Positions 1 through 10,574 of a stretch of 64,000 bases of DNA are shown here, piece after piece (position 1 is the stretch's first letter; each line of letters opens with the position of its first letter). A model generated the notes under the pieces. That model did not search any database, had not been told where the DNA came from, and saw nothing but the letters and a program-made list of their open reading frames with translations. Origin of the DNA: Pseudomonas putida (lineage in GTDB: Bacteria; Pseudomonadota; Gammaproteobacteria; Pseudomonadales; Pseudomonadaceae); the NCBI GenBank assembly GCA_029953615.1, contig CP124529.1, forward strand, positions 1,178,001 to 1,242,000, read 5' to 3'. The position numbers and the translations under genes are program-made.

Positions 1-689
1 TGGAACTGGCAGGCGACCTGCAGGCCGCGGTGCAGCAACCGGATGACGCACCCAAGGGCGCGCTGCGCATCAGTGTCAGCACTTCGTTTGGCCAGGCCCA
101 GCTGGTGGATGCAGTGGCCGACTACGTCCGGCGTTACCCCGGGGTGAAGGTGGAACTGCAGATGCTCGATCGCACGGTGAATCTGGTGGACGAGCGCATC
201 GACCTGGCCATTCGCACCAGCAATGACCTGGACCCCAACCTGATCGCCCGGCGCTTGAGCGTGTGCCGCTCGGCGGTGTGTGCGGCACCGGCGTACCTGC
301 GCGAGCACGGCACGCCGCAACGGGTCGAGGAATTGAGCCAGCACAACTGCCTGACCCATGCCTACTTCGGCCACAGCCTGTGGCATTTCGAGGTGGCCGG
401 CCAGCAGGTCGCCGTGCCGGTGGGCGGGAATATCAGTGCCAACGAGGCGATGACACTACAGAAGGCGGCGCTGGCCGGCGCAGGTATCGCCATGTTGCCG
501 ACCTACCAGGCCGCACAGGCCTTGCGCTGCGGCGAGCTGGTGCGCTTGCTGCCCGAGGCGAAGCCACGCGAGCTGAACCTCAATGCGGTGTACACCTCGC
601 GCAAGCACATGCCGGCGACCCTGCGCAGCATGCTGGACTTTCTGGTGCAGCGGTTCAAGGACGAACCGGAGTGGGACCAGGGCCTGTGA
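1..689 (+). CDS. LysR-family transcriptional regulator, 3' part (5' end outside window)
   Basis: The frame is open from base 3 and ends at 689, giving about 228 residues of the C-terminal effector-binding domain. The visible part starts in the hinge, followed by the typical segment 'GALRISVSTSFG', and shows the periplasmic-binding-protein fold pattern of LysR co-inducer domains (a 'LDPNLIARRL' strand and a 'GAGIAMLPTY' loop). The winged helix-turn-helix lies upstream of base 1. The GTG at 30 is an internal codon and not a start. The gene converges on the oxaloacetate decarboxylase-like gene with a 22-bp gap. Its target cannot be told. Confidence 0.85.
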   Translation, partial: ELAGDLQAAVQQPDDAPKGALRISVSTSFGQAQLVDAVADYVRRYPGVKVELQMLDRTVNLVDERIDLAIRTSNDLDPNLIARRLSVCRSAVCAAPAYLREHGTPQRVEELSQHNCLTHAYFGHSLWHFEVAGQQVAVPVGGNISANEAMTLQKAALAGAGIAMLPTYQAAQALRCGELVRLLPEAKPRELNLNAVYTSRKHMPATLRSMLDFLVQRFKDEPEWDQGL

Positions 690-711
690 CGCTCCTAGCG
701 GGATCGCGCCA

Positions 712-1581
712 TCACTCCTCGACGCTCATGTATTCCTTGGCCCAGCGGATGTAGTCCTCGGGCTGGGTGTAGGTATGCGAGAGTTCGGTGGCGCTGAGGT
801 TTTCCGACTTGTTCTGCTGGCCGCGCTGCAGCCGCAGGCAGTCGTAGGTGGCCTTGATGGCGGCAAAGTAGGCCGCGTGACCATCGACCACGATGCGTAC
901 GCCCAGGCGTGCCAGGCGCTCGTCATCGCGCAGGTTCGGGTTGCCGTAGGTCACCAGCATCAGCGGCACCGTCAGGTGCTCGGCAATCTGCTCGAGCTGC
1001 GCGAAATCCTTCACCCCCACCATGCAGATACCGTCGGCCCCGGCCTTCTGGTAGCTCTGGGTGCGCACGATGATTTCTTCAGTGGAGAGTACGCCAGCGT
1101 TGGTCCGGGCAATGATCGACAACGACGAGTCGACCCGCGCCTCCAGCGCTGCACGGATCTTGCCGACGCCCTCTTCAACCGGGATCAGGTCGGTGGACTT
1201 GCGCCCGAACTGGGCCGGCAGCAGGGTGTCCTCGATGGTCAGTGCTGCCACGCCAGCGCGCTCCAGTTCGATGACCGTGCGCATGACGTTCAGCGCGTTG
1301 CCATAGCCATGGTCGGCGTCCGCCAGCACGGGCAGTTGCGCCACACGACCGATACGGGTGGCCTGCTCGACGAACTCACTGAGAGTGATGAGGGCGAAGT
1401 CCGGCGCAGCCAATACCTGCAACGAAGCGACGGAACCACCGAGGATGCCGACCTCGAAGCCCAGGTCTGCGGCAATGCGCGCCGACATCGGGTCGAACAC
1501 CGATGCGGTGTGATAACAGGAACCTGAAGCGAGCAGCTCGCGGAAGGCAAAACGCAGATCTTGATGGGAAGCCTTGGGCAT
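712..1581 (-). CDS. Oxaloacetate decarboxylase-like enzyme (PEP mutase/isocitrate lyase superfamily)
   Basis: 289 aa. The metal-binding signature '[10 protein letters not shown]' (about residues 86-95) marks the PEP mutase/isocitrate lyase superfamily. The catalytic KKCGH-type loop of isocitrate and methylisocitrate lyases is absent; the equivalent region reads '[10 protein letters not shown]'. That and the length fit the P. aeruginosa PA4872-type oxaloacetate decarboxylase better than a lyase, although such proteins are often labelled carboxyphosphonoenolpyruvate phosphonomutase. The ATG at 1581 is chosen because a GGAG precedes it by about 7 nt; the frame stays open further upstream but without family similarity. 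Function within the superfamily is inferred. Confidence 0.85.
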   Translation of the reverse strand: MPKASHQDLRFAFRELLASGSCYHTASVFDPMSARIAADLGFEVGILGGSVASLQVLAAPDFALITLSEFVEQATRIGRVAQLPVLADADHGYGNALNVMRTVIELERAGVAALTIEDTLLPAQFGRKSTDLIPVEEGVGKIRAALEARVDSSLSIIARTNAGVLSTEEIIVRTQSYQKAGADGICMVGVKDFAQLEQIAEHLTVPLMLVTYGNPNLRDDERLARLGVRIVVDGHAAYFAAIKATYDCLRLQRGQQNKSENLSATELSHTYTQPEDYIRWAKEYMSVEE

Positions 1582-2020
1582 GATCACTCCGCAAAATAAA
1601 TTGAAATTCGAACGGTAACTACCGACCCCTGTAATCGGGTCTACCTGGCTGTTCCAACCGTCGCCATCCGGGCGGTCATGCTCGACATGCAGGCAGAGGA
1701 ATAAAAGGTGTGGGAGACAGCGGCTTGAAAACCCCGCGGCATAATGCTGCACCATGCTGGTGCAAGCCCCGGTTTTCAGCCTCTGTGGCATACCAACGAT
1801 ATCACGCAGCCATGCAGCACTGGATGAATGCGCCAATGCCGATCTTGCATAGGGGATGCAGATAGTACATAGGAAGCTACCTAACTCAGGTTACAATTCC
1901 GGGGCCATTTCGCGGGCACGCCCGCTCCCACAGGTAAACCACTACCTTCAAGACCTGTGTTGCCCTTGTGGGAGCGGGCGTGCCCGCGAAGAGGCCTCAA
2001 CCGATGAACAAGGTATCCCC
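1582..2020. other. Intergenic region with two small palindromes and a REP pair
   Basis: This 439-bp divergent gap holds a perfect 6-bp inverted repeat, GCACCATGCTGGTGC, at 1749-1763 just after a CATAAT-like -10. It also holds a near-palindrome, TAGGAAGCTACCTA, at 1870-1883, which could be an operator for the exporter downstream, and the REP pair at 1911-1996. No coding sequence is seen. Confidence 0.5.
1911..1996. repeat. Paired REP-type palindrome (type 1)
   Basis: Two inverted copies of a CGCGGGCACGCCCGCTCCCA core flank a unique spacer. The right copy ends 25 bp before the GTG chosen as start of the MFS gene, so it lies in the untranslated leader; reading it as coding would give an implausible arginine-rich N-terminus. 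Confidence 0.8.
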
Positions 2021-3472
2021 GTGACCGCCGCCCTGCCCCCCACAACCCTGCGCAACGTGCTCACCGCCCTGATGCTGGCGATCTTCCTCGGCGCCCTGGA
2101 CCAGACCATCGTCGCTGTCTCGCTGCCAGCGATCTCGGCGCAGTTCAACGATGTCGGCCTGCTGGCGTGGGTCATCTCCGGCTACATGGTGGCGATGACC
2201 GTGGCCGTCCCCATCTACGGCAAGCTGGGCGACTTGTACGGGCGGCGTCGGATGATTCTCACCGGCATCAGCCTGTTCACCCTGGCCTCGATCGCCTGCG
2301 CCCTGGCCCAGGACATGCAGCAACTGGTACTGGCCCGGGTACTGCAGGGCATTGGCGCCGGCGGCATGGTCTCGGTGAGCCAGGCGATCATCGGCGACTT
2401 CGTGCCCCCGCGAGAGCGCGGCCGCTACCAGGGCTACTTCAGCAGCATGTACGCGGTGGCCAGTGTCGCAGGGCCGGTGCTGGGCGGGTGGCTGACCGAA
2501 TACCTTTCATGGCGCGGGGTATTCTGGATCAACCTGCCGCTGGGGCTGGTTGCACTGTGGGCGATCCGTCGCGCCCTCGGCGGCATGCCGGCGCAGCGCC
2601 GCGAGGCGCAGGTGGACTACCTCGGCGCCGTGCTGCTGATACTCGGCCTGGGCAGCCTGTTGCTGGGCATTACCCTGGTCGGCCAGGGCCATGCCTGGGC
2701 CGACCCGGCCGTGCTGACCCTGTTCGCCTGCGCCACACTCGGCCTGGTACTGTTCATCGCCCATGAACGCCGCTGCCCGGAGCCACTGCTGCCGCTCGGC
2801 CTGTTCGGCAACCGCGTGGCGGTACTGTGCTGGGGCGTGATCTTCTTCGCCAGCTTCCAGTCGATCTCCCTGACCATGCTCATGCCGTTGCGCTACCAGG
2901 GCATCACCGGCGCCGGCGCCGACAGCGCGGCCCTGCACCTCCTGCCGCTGGTGATGGGGCTGCCTGTCGGGGCCTTCACCGGCGGGCGCATGACCAGCCT
3001 GACCGGGCGCTACAAGCCGCAGATCCTGGCCGGGGCACTGCTGATGCCGCTGGCCATTTTCGCCATGGCGCTGACCCCGCCGCAGTCCGCCTTGCCCAGT
3101 GCACTGTTCATGCTGCTGACCGGTATCGCTTGCGGTCTGCAGTTCCCGACCTCGCTGGTAGGTACGCAAAGCGCGGTGGACAGCAAGGACATCGGCGTCG
3201 CCACCAGCACCACCAACCTGTTCCGCTCGCTGGGCGGGGCCATGGGCGTGGCGTGCATGTCCAGCCTGCTGCTGGCACTGCTGCACCAGGGCGGGTTCGA
3301 CTCGCTGGGTAATCCGTTGCTGGGGAGCCTGACTGCTGGTGAGGTGGACCTCGTGACCCAAGGGCGGTTGCTGGAGACGTTCCGGCAGTTGCTGATGGGG
3401 AGTGCCGGGGTGGCTGTGCTCGGACTGCTAGCGGCAGTGGCATTGCCGGATCGGCAACTTCGCGGACGCTAA
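2021..3472 (+). CDS. MFS drug exporter, DHA2 (EmrB/QacA) family, 14 TM
   Basis: 483 aa from GTG 2021. The protein has the DHA2 N-terminal motif 'LGALDQTIVAVSLPAI' in TM1, the loop 2-3 signature 'GKLGDLYGRRRM' and the motif C region 'YAVASVAGPVLGGWL' in TM5. It should be an inner-membrane proton-driven exporter. The GTG is preferred because AAGG lies 6 nt upstream and translation from any earlier in-frame codon would run through the REP pair at 1911-1996. It converges with ttgR. No adaptor (EmrA) or regulator is adjacent, so the substrate is unknown. Confidence 0.85.
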   Translation: MTAALPPTTLRNVLTALMLAIFLGALDQTIVAVSLPAISAQFNDVGLLAWVISGYMVAMTVAVPIYGKLGDLYGRRRMILTGISLFTLASIACALAQDMQQLVLARVLQGIGAGGMVSVSQAIIGDFVPPRERGRYQGYFSSMYAVASVAGPVLGGWLTEYLSWRGVFWINLPLGLVALWAIRRALGGMPAQRREAQVDYLGAVLLILGLGSLLLGITLVGQGHAWADPAVLTLFACATLGLVLFIAHERRCPEPLLPLGLFGNRVAVLCWGVIFFASFQSISLTMLMPLRYQGITGAGADSAALHLLPLVMGLPVGAFTGGRMTSLTGRYKPQILAGALLMPLAIFAMALTPPQSALPSALFMLLTGIACGLQFPTSLVGTQSAVDSKDIGVATSTTNLFRSLGGAMGVACMSSLLLALLHQGGFDSLGNPLLGSLTAGEVDLVTQGRLLETFRQLLMGSAGVAVLGLLAAVALPDRQLRGR

Positions 3473-3574
3473 GAGGCCGCTCCTACAGGATTTGCACCTG
3501 TCCCTGCCACCCGAAGGCATTAATCTCCCCTTAACACAAAGGGGTAACACTCCCTCACAATCCTTAACAAAGTG

Positions 3575-4207
3575 TCATTTGCGCAGAGCCGGGCTCAAGC
3601 GCAGCATATCCAGCCCGGTGTCGACCCATTTTTCGACATCCTTCAACAGATCGACACTGTCAGGCAGCAACAGCCAGCGCCCGATCAGGCCATCGACATA
3701 GGCGAACATGGCCACCGCCGCGCGCTCGACATCCAGCTCGCCTGGCAACTGGCCCCGGCGCACGGCATTGGCCAACGCCAGGGTGATGCCCTTGTGGCAA
3801 TCCAGCACCGCACCCTGGCGCTGCTGGCGAATTTCACACATGTCATCGGTGAACTCGCACTTGTGATGCAGGATTTCATTGATACGCCGGGTTCGGGCAT
3901 CGAGCACCAGCTCGTTGAACACTTGCAACAACAGCTTGCGCATGCAGCCAAGCGGGTCCACTTCGTCCTCGCTTTCGCTCGCCCGCGCCAGGTGGTCATG
4001 GGTTTCATGCAGGCTGTCGAGCAGCGCCTGCACCAACTCGGCCTTGTTGTTGAAGTGCCAGTAAATCGCCCCTCGCGTCACACCTGCCAGTTCGGCGATG
4101 TCGGCCAGGGTGGTTCGCGCAACCCCGCGCTTGTAGAAGGCCTTTTCCGCCGCCTCGATGATCTGGGCGCGGGTTTCCTGGGCTTCTTCTTTGGTTCGAC
4201 GGACCAT
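3575..4207 (-). CDS. ttgR: TtgR, TetR-family repressor of the TtgABC efflux pump
   Basis: 210 aa, the usual length. The N-terminal TetR helix-turn-helix spans about residues 10-56 ('[20 protein letters not shown]'), followed by the ligand-binding domain. Residues such as '[19 protein letters not shown]' in the middle match TtgR as I know it. The protein binds its operator as a dimer and is released by antibiotics, flavonoids and other plant antimicrobials. It is divergent from ttgA across 258 bp that contain the TtgR operator, so it should repress itself and ttgABC. It converges with the MFS exporter. Confidence 0.95.
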   Translation of the reverse strand: MVRRTKEEAQETRAQIIEAAEKAFYKRGVARTTLADIAELAGVTRGAIYWHFNNKAELVQALLDSLHETHDHLARASESEDEVDPLGCMRKLLLQVFNELVLDARTRRINEILHHKCEFTDDMCEIRQQRQGAVLDCHKGITLALANAVRRGQLPGELDVERAAVAMFAYVDGLIGRWLLLPDSVDLLKDVEKWVDTGLDMLRLSPALRK

Positions 4208-4334
4208 GGCAGTACAAACCTCATCTGCCCCGAACGCGCGGCGCGTGCGGGGAACACTCCGGGGGCACCTCTGCAGGGTGCCGCGCGGAGCAGCTAATCA
4301 AGGACTGTGGCAGTACCCAAGTACAACCCAGCGG

Positions 4335-4362
4335 TATTTACAAACAACCATGAATGTAAGTA
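4335..4362. promoter_or_regulatory. TtgR operator in the ttgR-ttgA intergenic region
   Basis: The sequence TATTTACAAACAACC followed by ATGAATGTAAGTA matches the operator known for TtgR in P. putida. The pseudo-palindromic arms are TTAC (4338-4341) and GTAA (4356-4359). It lies about 130 bp upstream of ttgR and about 105 bp upstream of ttgA, where the overlapping divergent promoters are known to be. Confidence 0.85.
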
Positions 4363-4465
4363 TATTCCTTAGCAAGCTATTTATCCACCGGATAGCAATT
4401 TTTCCAGATCAAGACTCTTCCATTACTCTTGAGCGTCTCCCAGCTCCAGCGACCCGAGGATCCTC

Positions 4466-5620
4466 ATGCAATTCAAGCCAGCCGTTACCGCTCTGGTTTC
4501 CGCCGTCGCCCTGGCAACCCTGCTCAGTGGCTGTAAGAAAGAAGAAGCAGCGCCAGCGGCGCAGGCTCCTCAGGTCGGCGTCGTGACCATCCAGCCCCAA
4601 GCCTTCACCCTGACCTCGGAACTGCCGGGGCGTACCAGTGCCTACCGCGTCGCCGAAGTGCGCCCGCAGGTCAACGGCATCATCCTCAAGCGCCTGTTCA
4701 AGGAAGGCAGTGAGGTCAAGGAAGGCCAGCAGCTCTACCAGATCGACCCTGCCGTGTACGAAGCCAACCTGGCCAATGCCCAGGCCAACCTGCAGGCTAC
4801 CCGCTCGCTGGCCGAGCGTTACAAGCAGCTGATCGACGAACAGGCTGTCTCCAAACAGGAATACGACGACGCCAATGCCAAACGATTGCAGGCCGAGGCT
4901 TCGCTCAAGAGCGCGCAGATCGACCTGCGCTACACCAAGGTCCTGGCACCGATCAGCGGCCGTATCGGCCGTTCTTCGTTCACCGAAGGTGCACTGGTGA
5001 GCAATGGCCAGGCCAACGCCATGGCCACCATCCAGCAACTCGACCCGATCTACGTCGACGTCACCCAGTCCACCGCCGAGCTGCTCAAGCTGCGCCGTGA
5101 CCTGGAAAGCGGCCAGCTGCAAAAGGCCGGCGACAACGCCGCCTCGGTGCAGCTGGTGCTGGAAGACGGCAGCCTGTTCAAGCAGGAAGGCCGCCTGGAG
5201 TTCTCCGAAGTCGCGGTTGACGAGACCACCGGCTCGGTCACCCTGCGCGCCCTGTTCCCCAACCCCGATCACACCCTGCTGCCAGGCATGTTCGTGCATG
5301 CGCGGCTCAAGGCCGGGGTCAACGCCAACGCCATCCTGGCCCCGCAACAGGGCGTGACCCGCGACCTGAAAGGTGCGCCGACCGCGCTGGTGGTCAACCA
5401 GGAGAACAAGGTCGAACTGCGCCAGCTCAAGGCCAACCGTACCCTGGGCAGCGACTGGCTGATCGAGGAAGGCCTGAACCCGGGTGACCGCCTGATCACC
5501 GAAGGGCTGCAGTACGTGCGCCCGGGCGTCGAGGTCAAGGTCAGCGAAGCCACCAACGTCAAGAAGCCGGGCAGCCCTGATCAGGCCAACGCGGCGAAAG
5601 CAGACGCCAAAGCGGAGTAA
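4466..5620 (+). CDS. ttgA: TtgA, periplasmic membrane-fusion lipoprotein of the RND efflux pump
   Basis: 384 aa. A lipoprotein signal ends in 'LLSGC' with Cys23 as the lipidation site. The order is that of the AcrA/MexA family: barrel-sandwich (lipoyl) halves around a coiled-coil hairpin at about residues 100-165 ('ANAQANLQATRSLAERY'), then beta-barrel ('LFPNPDHTLLPGMFVHARL') and membrane-proximal domains. It bridges TtgB in the inner membrane and TtgC in the outer membrane. ttgB starts 3 bp after its stop, and the three genes form one operon repressed by TtgR. Sequence family and context both support the name. Confidence 0.95.
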   Translation: MQFKPAVTALVSAVALATLLSGCKKEEAAPAAQAPQVGVVTIQPQAFTLTSELPGRTSAYRVAEVRPQVNGIILKRLFKEGSEVKEGQQLYQIDPAVYEANLANAQANLQATRSLAERYKQLIDEQAVSKQEYDDANAKRLQAEASLKSAQIDLRYTKVLAPISGRIGRSSFTEGALVSNGQANAMATIQQLDPIYVDVTQSTAELLKLRRDLESGQLQKAGDNAASVQLVLEDGSLFKQEGRLEFSEVAVDETTGSVTLRALFPNPDHTLLPGMFVHARLKAGVNANAILAPQQGVTRDLKGAPTALVVNQENKVELRQLKANRTLGSDWLIEEGLNPGDRLITEGLQYVRPGVEVKVSEATNVKKPGSPDQANAAKADAKAE

Positions 5621-5623
5621 ACC

Positions 5624-8600
5624 ATGTCGAAGTTCTTTATCGATCGCCCGATCTTCGCCTGGGTGATCGCCTTGGTGATCATGCTGGTCGGCGCCTTGTC
5701 GATCCTGAAGCTGCCGATCAACCAGTACCCCAGCATCGCGCCACCGGCCATCGCCATCGCCGTGACCTACCCGGGCGCCTCGGCGCAAACCGTGCAGGAC
5801 ACCGTGGTCCAGGTGATCGAGCAGCAGCTCAACGGTATCGACAACCTGCGTTATGTGTCGTCGGAAAGCAACTCCGACGGCAGCATGACCATTACCGCCA
5901 CCTTCGAGCAGGGCACCAACCCCGACACCGCGCAGGTACAGGTGCAGAACAAGCTGAACCTGGCCACCCCGCTGCTGCCGCAGGAAGTGCAGCAGCAAGG
6001 TATCCGCGTCACCAAGGCAGTGAAGAACTTCCTGCTGGTGATCGGCCTGGTGTCCGAAGACGGCAGCATGACCAAGGACGACCTGGCCAACTACATCGTT
6101 TCCAACATGCAGGACCCGATCTCGCGTACCGCAGGTGTGGGTGACTTCCAGGTGTTCGGTGCACAGTACGCCATGCGTATCTGGCTCGATCCGGCCAAGC
6201 TGAACAAGTTCCAGCTGACCCCGGTCGACGTCAAGACCGCCGTGGCTGCGCAGAACGTGCAGGTGTCCTCCGGCCAGCTTGGCGGCCTGCCGGCCATGCC
6301 GGGTACCCAGCTGAACGCCACCATCATCGGCAAGACCCGCCTGCAGACGGCCGAGCAGTTCGAGAAGATCCTGCTCAAGGTCAACAGTGACGGTTCGCAG
6401 GTACGTCTGGGAGACGTCGCCCAGGTTGGCCTGGGTGGTGAAAACTATGCCGTCAGCGCCCAGTTCAACGGCAAGCCGGCGTCCGGTCTGGCAGTCAAGC
6501 TGGCCACCGGCGCCAACGCCCTGGACACCGCCAAGGCCTTGCGCAAGACCATCGCCGACCTGGAACCGTTCTTCCCGCCCGGGGTGAAGGCAGTATTCCC
6601 GTATGACACCACCCCGGTGGTCACCGAATCGATCAGCGGCGTGATCCACACCCTGATCGAAGCCGTGGTCCTGGTGTTCCTGGTGATGTACCTGTTCCTG
6701 CAGAACTTCCGCGCTACCATCATCACCACCATGACCGTACCGGTGGTATTGCTGGGCACCTTCGGCATCCTTGCCGCAGCAGGCTTCAGCATCAACACCC
6801 TGACCATGTTCGCCATGGTCCTGGCCATCGGCTTGCTGGTGGACGACGCCATCGTCGTGGTGGAGAACGTCGAGCGGGTGATGTCCGAGGAAGGTTTGCC
6901 GCCCAAGGAAGCGACCAAGCGCTCGATGGAGCAGATCCAGGGTGCCCTGGTGGGTATCGCCCTGGTGCTGTCGGCGGTACTGCTGCCCATGGCGTTCTTC
7001 GGCGGCTCCACGGGTGTGATCTACCGGCAGTTCTCCATCACCATCGTCTCGGCCATGGGCCTGTCGGTGCTGGTGGCGCTCATCTTCACCCCGGCCCTGT
7101 GCGCCACCATGCTCAAGCCGCTGAAGAAGGGTGAACACCATGTGGCCAAGCGCGGCTTCTTTGGCTGGTTCAACCGCAACTTCGACCGCAGCGTTACTGG
7201 CTACGAGCGCAGCGTGGGTACCATCCTGCGCAACAAGGTACCGTTCCTGCTGGCCTACGCGTTGATCGTGGTCGGCATGATCTGGCTGTTCGCCCGCATC
7301 CCTACCGCGTTCCTGCCGGAAGAGGACCAGGGCGTACTGTTCGCCCAGGTACAGACCCCGGCCGGTTCCAGTGCCGAGCGCACCCAGGTGGTGGTCGACC
7401 AGATGCGTGAGTACCTGCTCAGCGAAGAGGCCGACACCGTGGCTTCGGTGTTCACCGTCAACGGCTTCAACTTCGCCGGCCGTGGCCAGAGCTCGGGCAT
7501 GGCGTTCATCATGCTCAAGCCGTGGGACGAGCGCTCCAAGGAAAACAGCGTGTTCGCCCTTGCCCAGCGCGCCCAGCAGCACTTCTTCACCTTCCGCGAT
7601 GCGATGGTGTTCGCCTTTGCCCCGCCTGCGGTGCTGGAGCTGGGTAACGCCACCGGCTTCGATGTGTTCCTGCAGGACCGCGGCGGTGTCGGCCATGCCA
7701 AGCTGATGGAAGCGCGCAACCAGTTCCTGGCCAAGGCCGCGCAGAGCAAGATCCTCAGCGCCGTGCGCCCGAACGGCCTGAACGACGAGCCGCAGTACCA
7801 GCTGACCATTGATGACGAACGTGCCAGCGCCCTGGGCGTGACCATCGCCGACATCAACAACACCCTGTCGATTGCCCTGGGTGCCAGCTACGTCAACGAC
7901 TTCATCGACCGTGGCCGGGTCAAGAAGGTGTACATCCAGGGCGAGCCAAACGCGCGGATGAGCCCGGAAGACCTGCAGAAGTGGTACGTGCGCAATGGCG
8001 CCGGCGAAATGGTGCCGTTCTCCTCCTTCGCCAAGGGCGAATGGACCTACGGTTCGCCGAAGCTATCGCGTTACAACGGCGTCGAGGCAATGGAAATCCT
8101 TGGTGCGCCGGCCCCGGGCTACAGTACCGGTGAAGCCATGGCCGAGGTCGAGCGCATTGCTGGCGAACTGCCAAGCGGCATCGGCTTCTCCTGGACCGGC
8201 ATGTCCTACGAGGAAAAACTCTCCGGTTCGCAGATGCCGGCGCTGTTCGCCCTCTCGGTACTGTTCGTGTTCCTGTGCCTGGCAGCCCTGTACGAAAGCT
8301 GGTCGATCCCGATCGCCGTGGTGCTGGTGGTACCGCTGGGTATCATCGGTGCCCTGATCGCTACCAGCCTGCGCGGGTTGTCCAACGACGTGTACTTCCT
8401 GGTCGGCTTGTTGACCACCATCGGCCTGGCGGCGAAAAACGCCATTCTGATCGTCGAGTTCGCCAAGGAACTGCATGAACAAGGCCGCAGCCTTGTACGA
8501 CGCGGCGATCGAGGCGTGCCGCATGCGTCTGCGCCCGATCATCATGACCTCGCTGGCGTTCATCCTCGGCGTGGTACCGTTGACTATCGCCAGCGGCGCC

Positions 8601-8777
8601 GGCGCCGGCAGCCAGCACGCCATCGGTACTGGCGTGATCGGCGGCATGATCAGTGCGACCGTGCTGGCTATCTTCTGGGTACCACTGTTCTTCGTCGCAG
8701 TGTCGTCACTGTTCGGTAGCAAAGCGCCGGAAAAAGACGTCACCCCTGAAACTCCACGTTATGAGGCTGGGCAATGA
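5624..8777 (+). CDS. ttgB: TtgB, RND efflux transporter (apparent +1 frameshift near 8494)
   Basis: Inner-membrane proton-antiporting pump of the AcrB/MexB (HAE1) family. Hallmarks are the N-terminal '[18 protein letters not shown]', the TM4 '[20 protein letters not shown]' with the paired aspartates, and the TM10-12 region. The frame from 5624 is correct to about residue 957 ('[10 protein letters not shown]') and then runs out of frame; the proper C-terminus ('[19 protein letters not shown]' to 'YEAGQ') continues one frame over. Removing one base, most simply a T of the TT at 8493-8494, gives 1050 aa, the full TtgB length. As written, the pump would lose TM11-12. I suspect a sequence error. 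Its stop overlaps the ttgC start. Confidence 0.92.
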
Positions 8778-10231
8778 CCAAGTCTTTGTTGTCCCTGGCA
8801 GTAACCGCTTTCATTCTTGGCGGCTGCTCGCTGATCCCTGACTACCAGACCCCGGAATCGCCGGTGGCTGCGCAGTGGCCGCAAGGCCCTGCATACTCGC
8901 CGACGCAATCGGCCGAGGTCGCCGCCGCCGAGCAAGGCTGGCGTCAGTTCTTCCACGACCCGGCACTGCAGCAGCTGATCCAGACCGCGTTGGTCAACAA
9001 CCGCGACCTGCGCGTTGCCGCGTTGAACATCGATGCCTATCGTGCGCAGTACCGCATCCAGCGTGCCGACCTGTTCCCGGCGGTTTCGGCCAACGGCAGC
9101 GGCAGCCGCCAACGCGTACCGGCGAACATGTCGCAGACCGGCGAAGCAGGCATCACCAGCCAGTACTCGGCCACCCTGGGCGTCAGTGCCTATGAGCTGG
9201 ACCTGTTCGGCCGCGTGCGCAGCCTGACCGAGCAGGCCCTGGAAACCTACCTGTCCAGCGAGCAGGCGCGTCGCTCCACGCAGATCAGCCTGGTGGCCAG
9301 CGTGGCCAACGCCTATTACACCTGGCAGGCCGACCAGGCGCTGTTCAAGCTGACCGAAGAAACGCTGAAGACCTACGAGGAAAGCTACAACCTCACCCGT
9401 CGCAGCAACGAAGTCGGCGTGGCCTCGGCACTCGACGTCAGCCAGGCGCGTACCGCCGTGGAAGGCGCCCGGGTCAAGTACTCGCAGTACCAGCGCCTGG
9501 TCGCCCAGGACGTCAACAGCCTGACCGTGCTGCTGGGCACCGGCATTCCCGCCAACCTGGCCAAGCCGCTCGAGCTCGATGCCGACCAGCTGGCCGAAGT
9601 ACCGGCCGGCCTGCCGTCGGACATCCTCCAGCGGCGCCCGGACATCCAGGAAGCCGAGCACCTGCTCAAGGCCGCCAATGCCAACATTGGCGCGGCCCGC
9701 GCAGCGTTCTTCCCGAGCATCAGCCTGACCGCCAATGCCGGCAGCCTGAGCCCCGACATGGGCCACCTGTTCTCGGGCGGCCAGGGCACCTGGTTGTTCC
9801 AGCCGCAGATCAACCTGCCGATCTTCAATGCCGGCAGCCTGAAGGCCAGCCTGGACTACTCGAAGATCCAGAAGGACATCAACGTCGCCAAGTACGAAAA
9901 GACCATCCAGACCGCCTTCCAGGAAGTCTCCGATGGCCTGGCGGCGCGCAAGACCTTCGAAGAGCAGCTGCAGGCGCAACGCGACCTGGTGCAGGCGAAC
10001 CAGGACTACTACCGTCTGGCCGAACGCCGCTATCGCATCGGTATCGACAGCAACCTGACCTTCCTCGACGCCCAGCGCAACCTGTTCAGTGCCCAGCAGG
10101 CGCTGATCGGCGACCGCCTGTCGCAGCTGACCAGCGAGGTCAACCTGTACAAGGCGCTTGGCGGTGGCTGGTACGAGCAGACCGGGCAGGCCAACAACCA
10201 GCAGGCAGCGGTGGAAGCACCGAAGAGCTGA
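8774..10231 (+). CDS. ttgC: TtgC, outer-membrane channel lipoprotein of the RND pump
   Basis: 485 aa, OprM/TolC-type (NodT family). The signal peptide ends in the lipobox 'LGGC' (Cys18). Two repeats of the outer-membrane efflux domain follow, each with the conserved '[16 protein letters not shown]'-type segment visible once at about residues 280-295. The ATG overlaps the ttgB stop in ATGA, implying translational coupling. A strong hairpin terminator follows at 10251. With TtgA and TtgB it forms the tripartite pump for antibiotics and aromatic solvents. Confidence 0.94.
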   Translation: MTKSLLSLAVTAFILGGCSLIPDYQTPESPVAAQWPQGPAYSPTQSAEVAAAEQGWRQFFHDPALQQLIQTALVNNRDLRVAALNIDAYRAQYRIQRADLFPAVSANGSGSRQRVPANMSQTGEAGITSQYSATLGVSAYELDLFGRVRSLTEQALETYLSSEQARRSTQISLVASVANAYYTWQADQALFKLTEETLKTYEESYNLTRRSNEVGVASALDVSQARTAVEGARVKYSQYQRLVAQDVNSLTVLLGTGIPANLAKPLELDADQLAEVPAGLPSDILQRRPDIQEAEHLLKAANANIGAARAAFFPSISLTANAGSLSPDMGHLFSGGQGTWLFQPQINLPIFNAGSLKASLDYSKIQKDINVAKYEKTIQTAFQEVSDGLAARKTFEEQLQAQRDLVQANQDYYRLAERRYRIGIDSNLTFLDAQRNLFSAQQALIGDRLSQLTSEVNLYKALGGGWYEQTGQANNQQAAVEAPKS

Positions 10232-10250
10232 TTGAAGCTGTCAAACATCA

Positions 10251-10276
10251 AGCCCACCCTCGCGGTGGGCTTTTTG
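10251..10276 (+). terminator. Rho-independent terminator of ttgABC
   Basis: AGCCCACC and GGTGGGCT arms enclose a CTCGC loop, directly followed by TTTTTGTTTTG, 19 bp after the ttgC stop. Confidence 0.9.
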
Positions 10277-10294
10277 TTTTGTGTTGCCTGAACC

Positions 10295-10373
10295 GGCCTC
10301 TTCGCGGGCTTGCCCGCTCCCACAGGGGAACCACGCCTCCCTCTGTGGGAGCGGGCAAGCCCGCGAAGAGGCC
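10295..10373. repeat. Paired REP-type palindrome (type 1)
   Basis: GGCCTCTTCGCGGGCTTGCC and its inverted copy are separated by a short spacer. It sits between the ttgC terminator and the porin gene. The remaining ~200 bp to the porin start show no gene. Confidence 0.85.
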
Positions 10374-10574
10374 AGCACAGGAAACAATTAACCAACCGGA
10401 ACATTCCGTTCGATTATCGCCCGCTTCCGTTTGCGGCGAATTGCCTCACCCCAGCCCTACCCCGCACCATCCTCCCCACGCAACGTTGCCCCGGTTCATC
10501 CCAAAAGACCCGCACCTGCAGGCCGCATCCTGCAGCGTACCGGCTCGCCCATAAAAACAAGAGATCCACGACAG

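Noticed and set aside
712..1581. Isocitrate or methylisocitrate lyase (prpB)
   Set aside because: The KKCGH catalytic loop is missing and no prp genes are adjacent.
4409..7696. A 1095-codon open frame on the minus strand opposite ttgAB
   Set aside because: It is the antisense shadow of ttgA/ttgB: composition is rich in His, Gly, Gln and Asp without any domain, and third-position GC favours the plus-strand genes.
10295..10373. REP repeats considered as a CRISPR array
   Set aside because: They are pairs of inverted palindromes scattered at gene ends, not regularly spaced direct repeats with unique spacers, and no cas gene is present.
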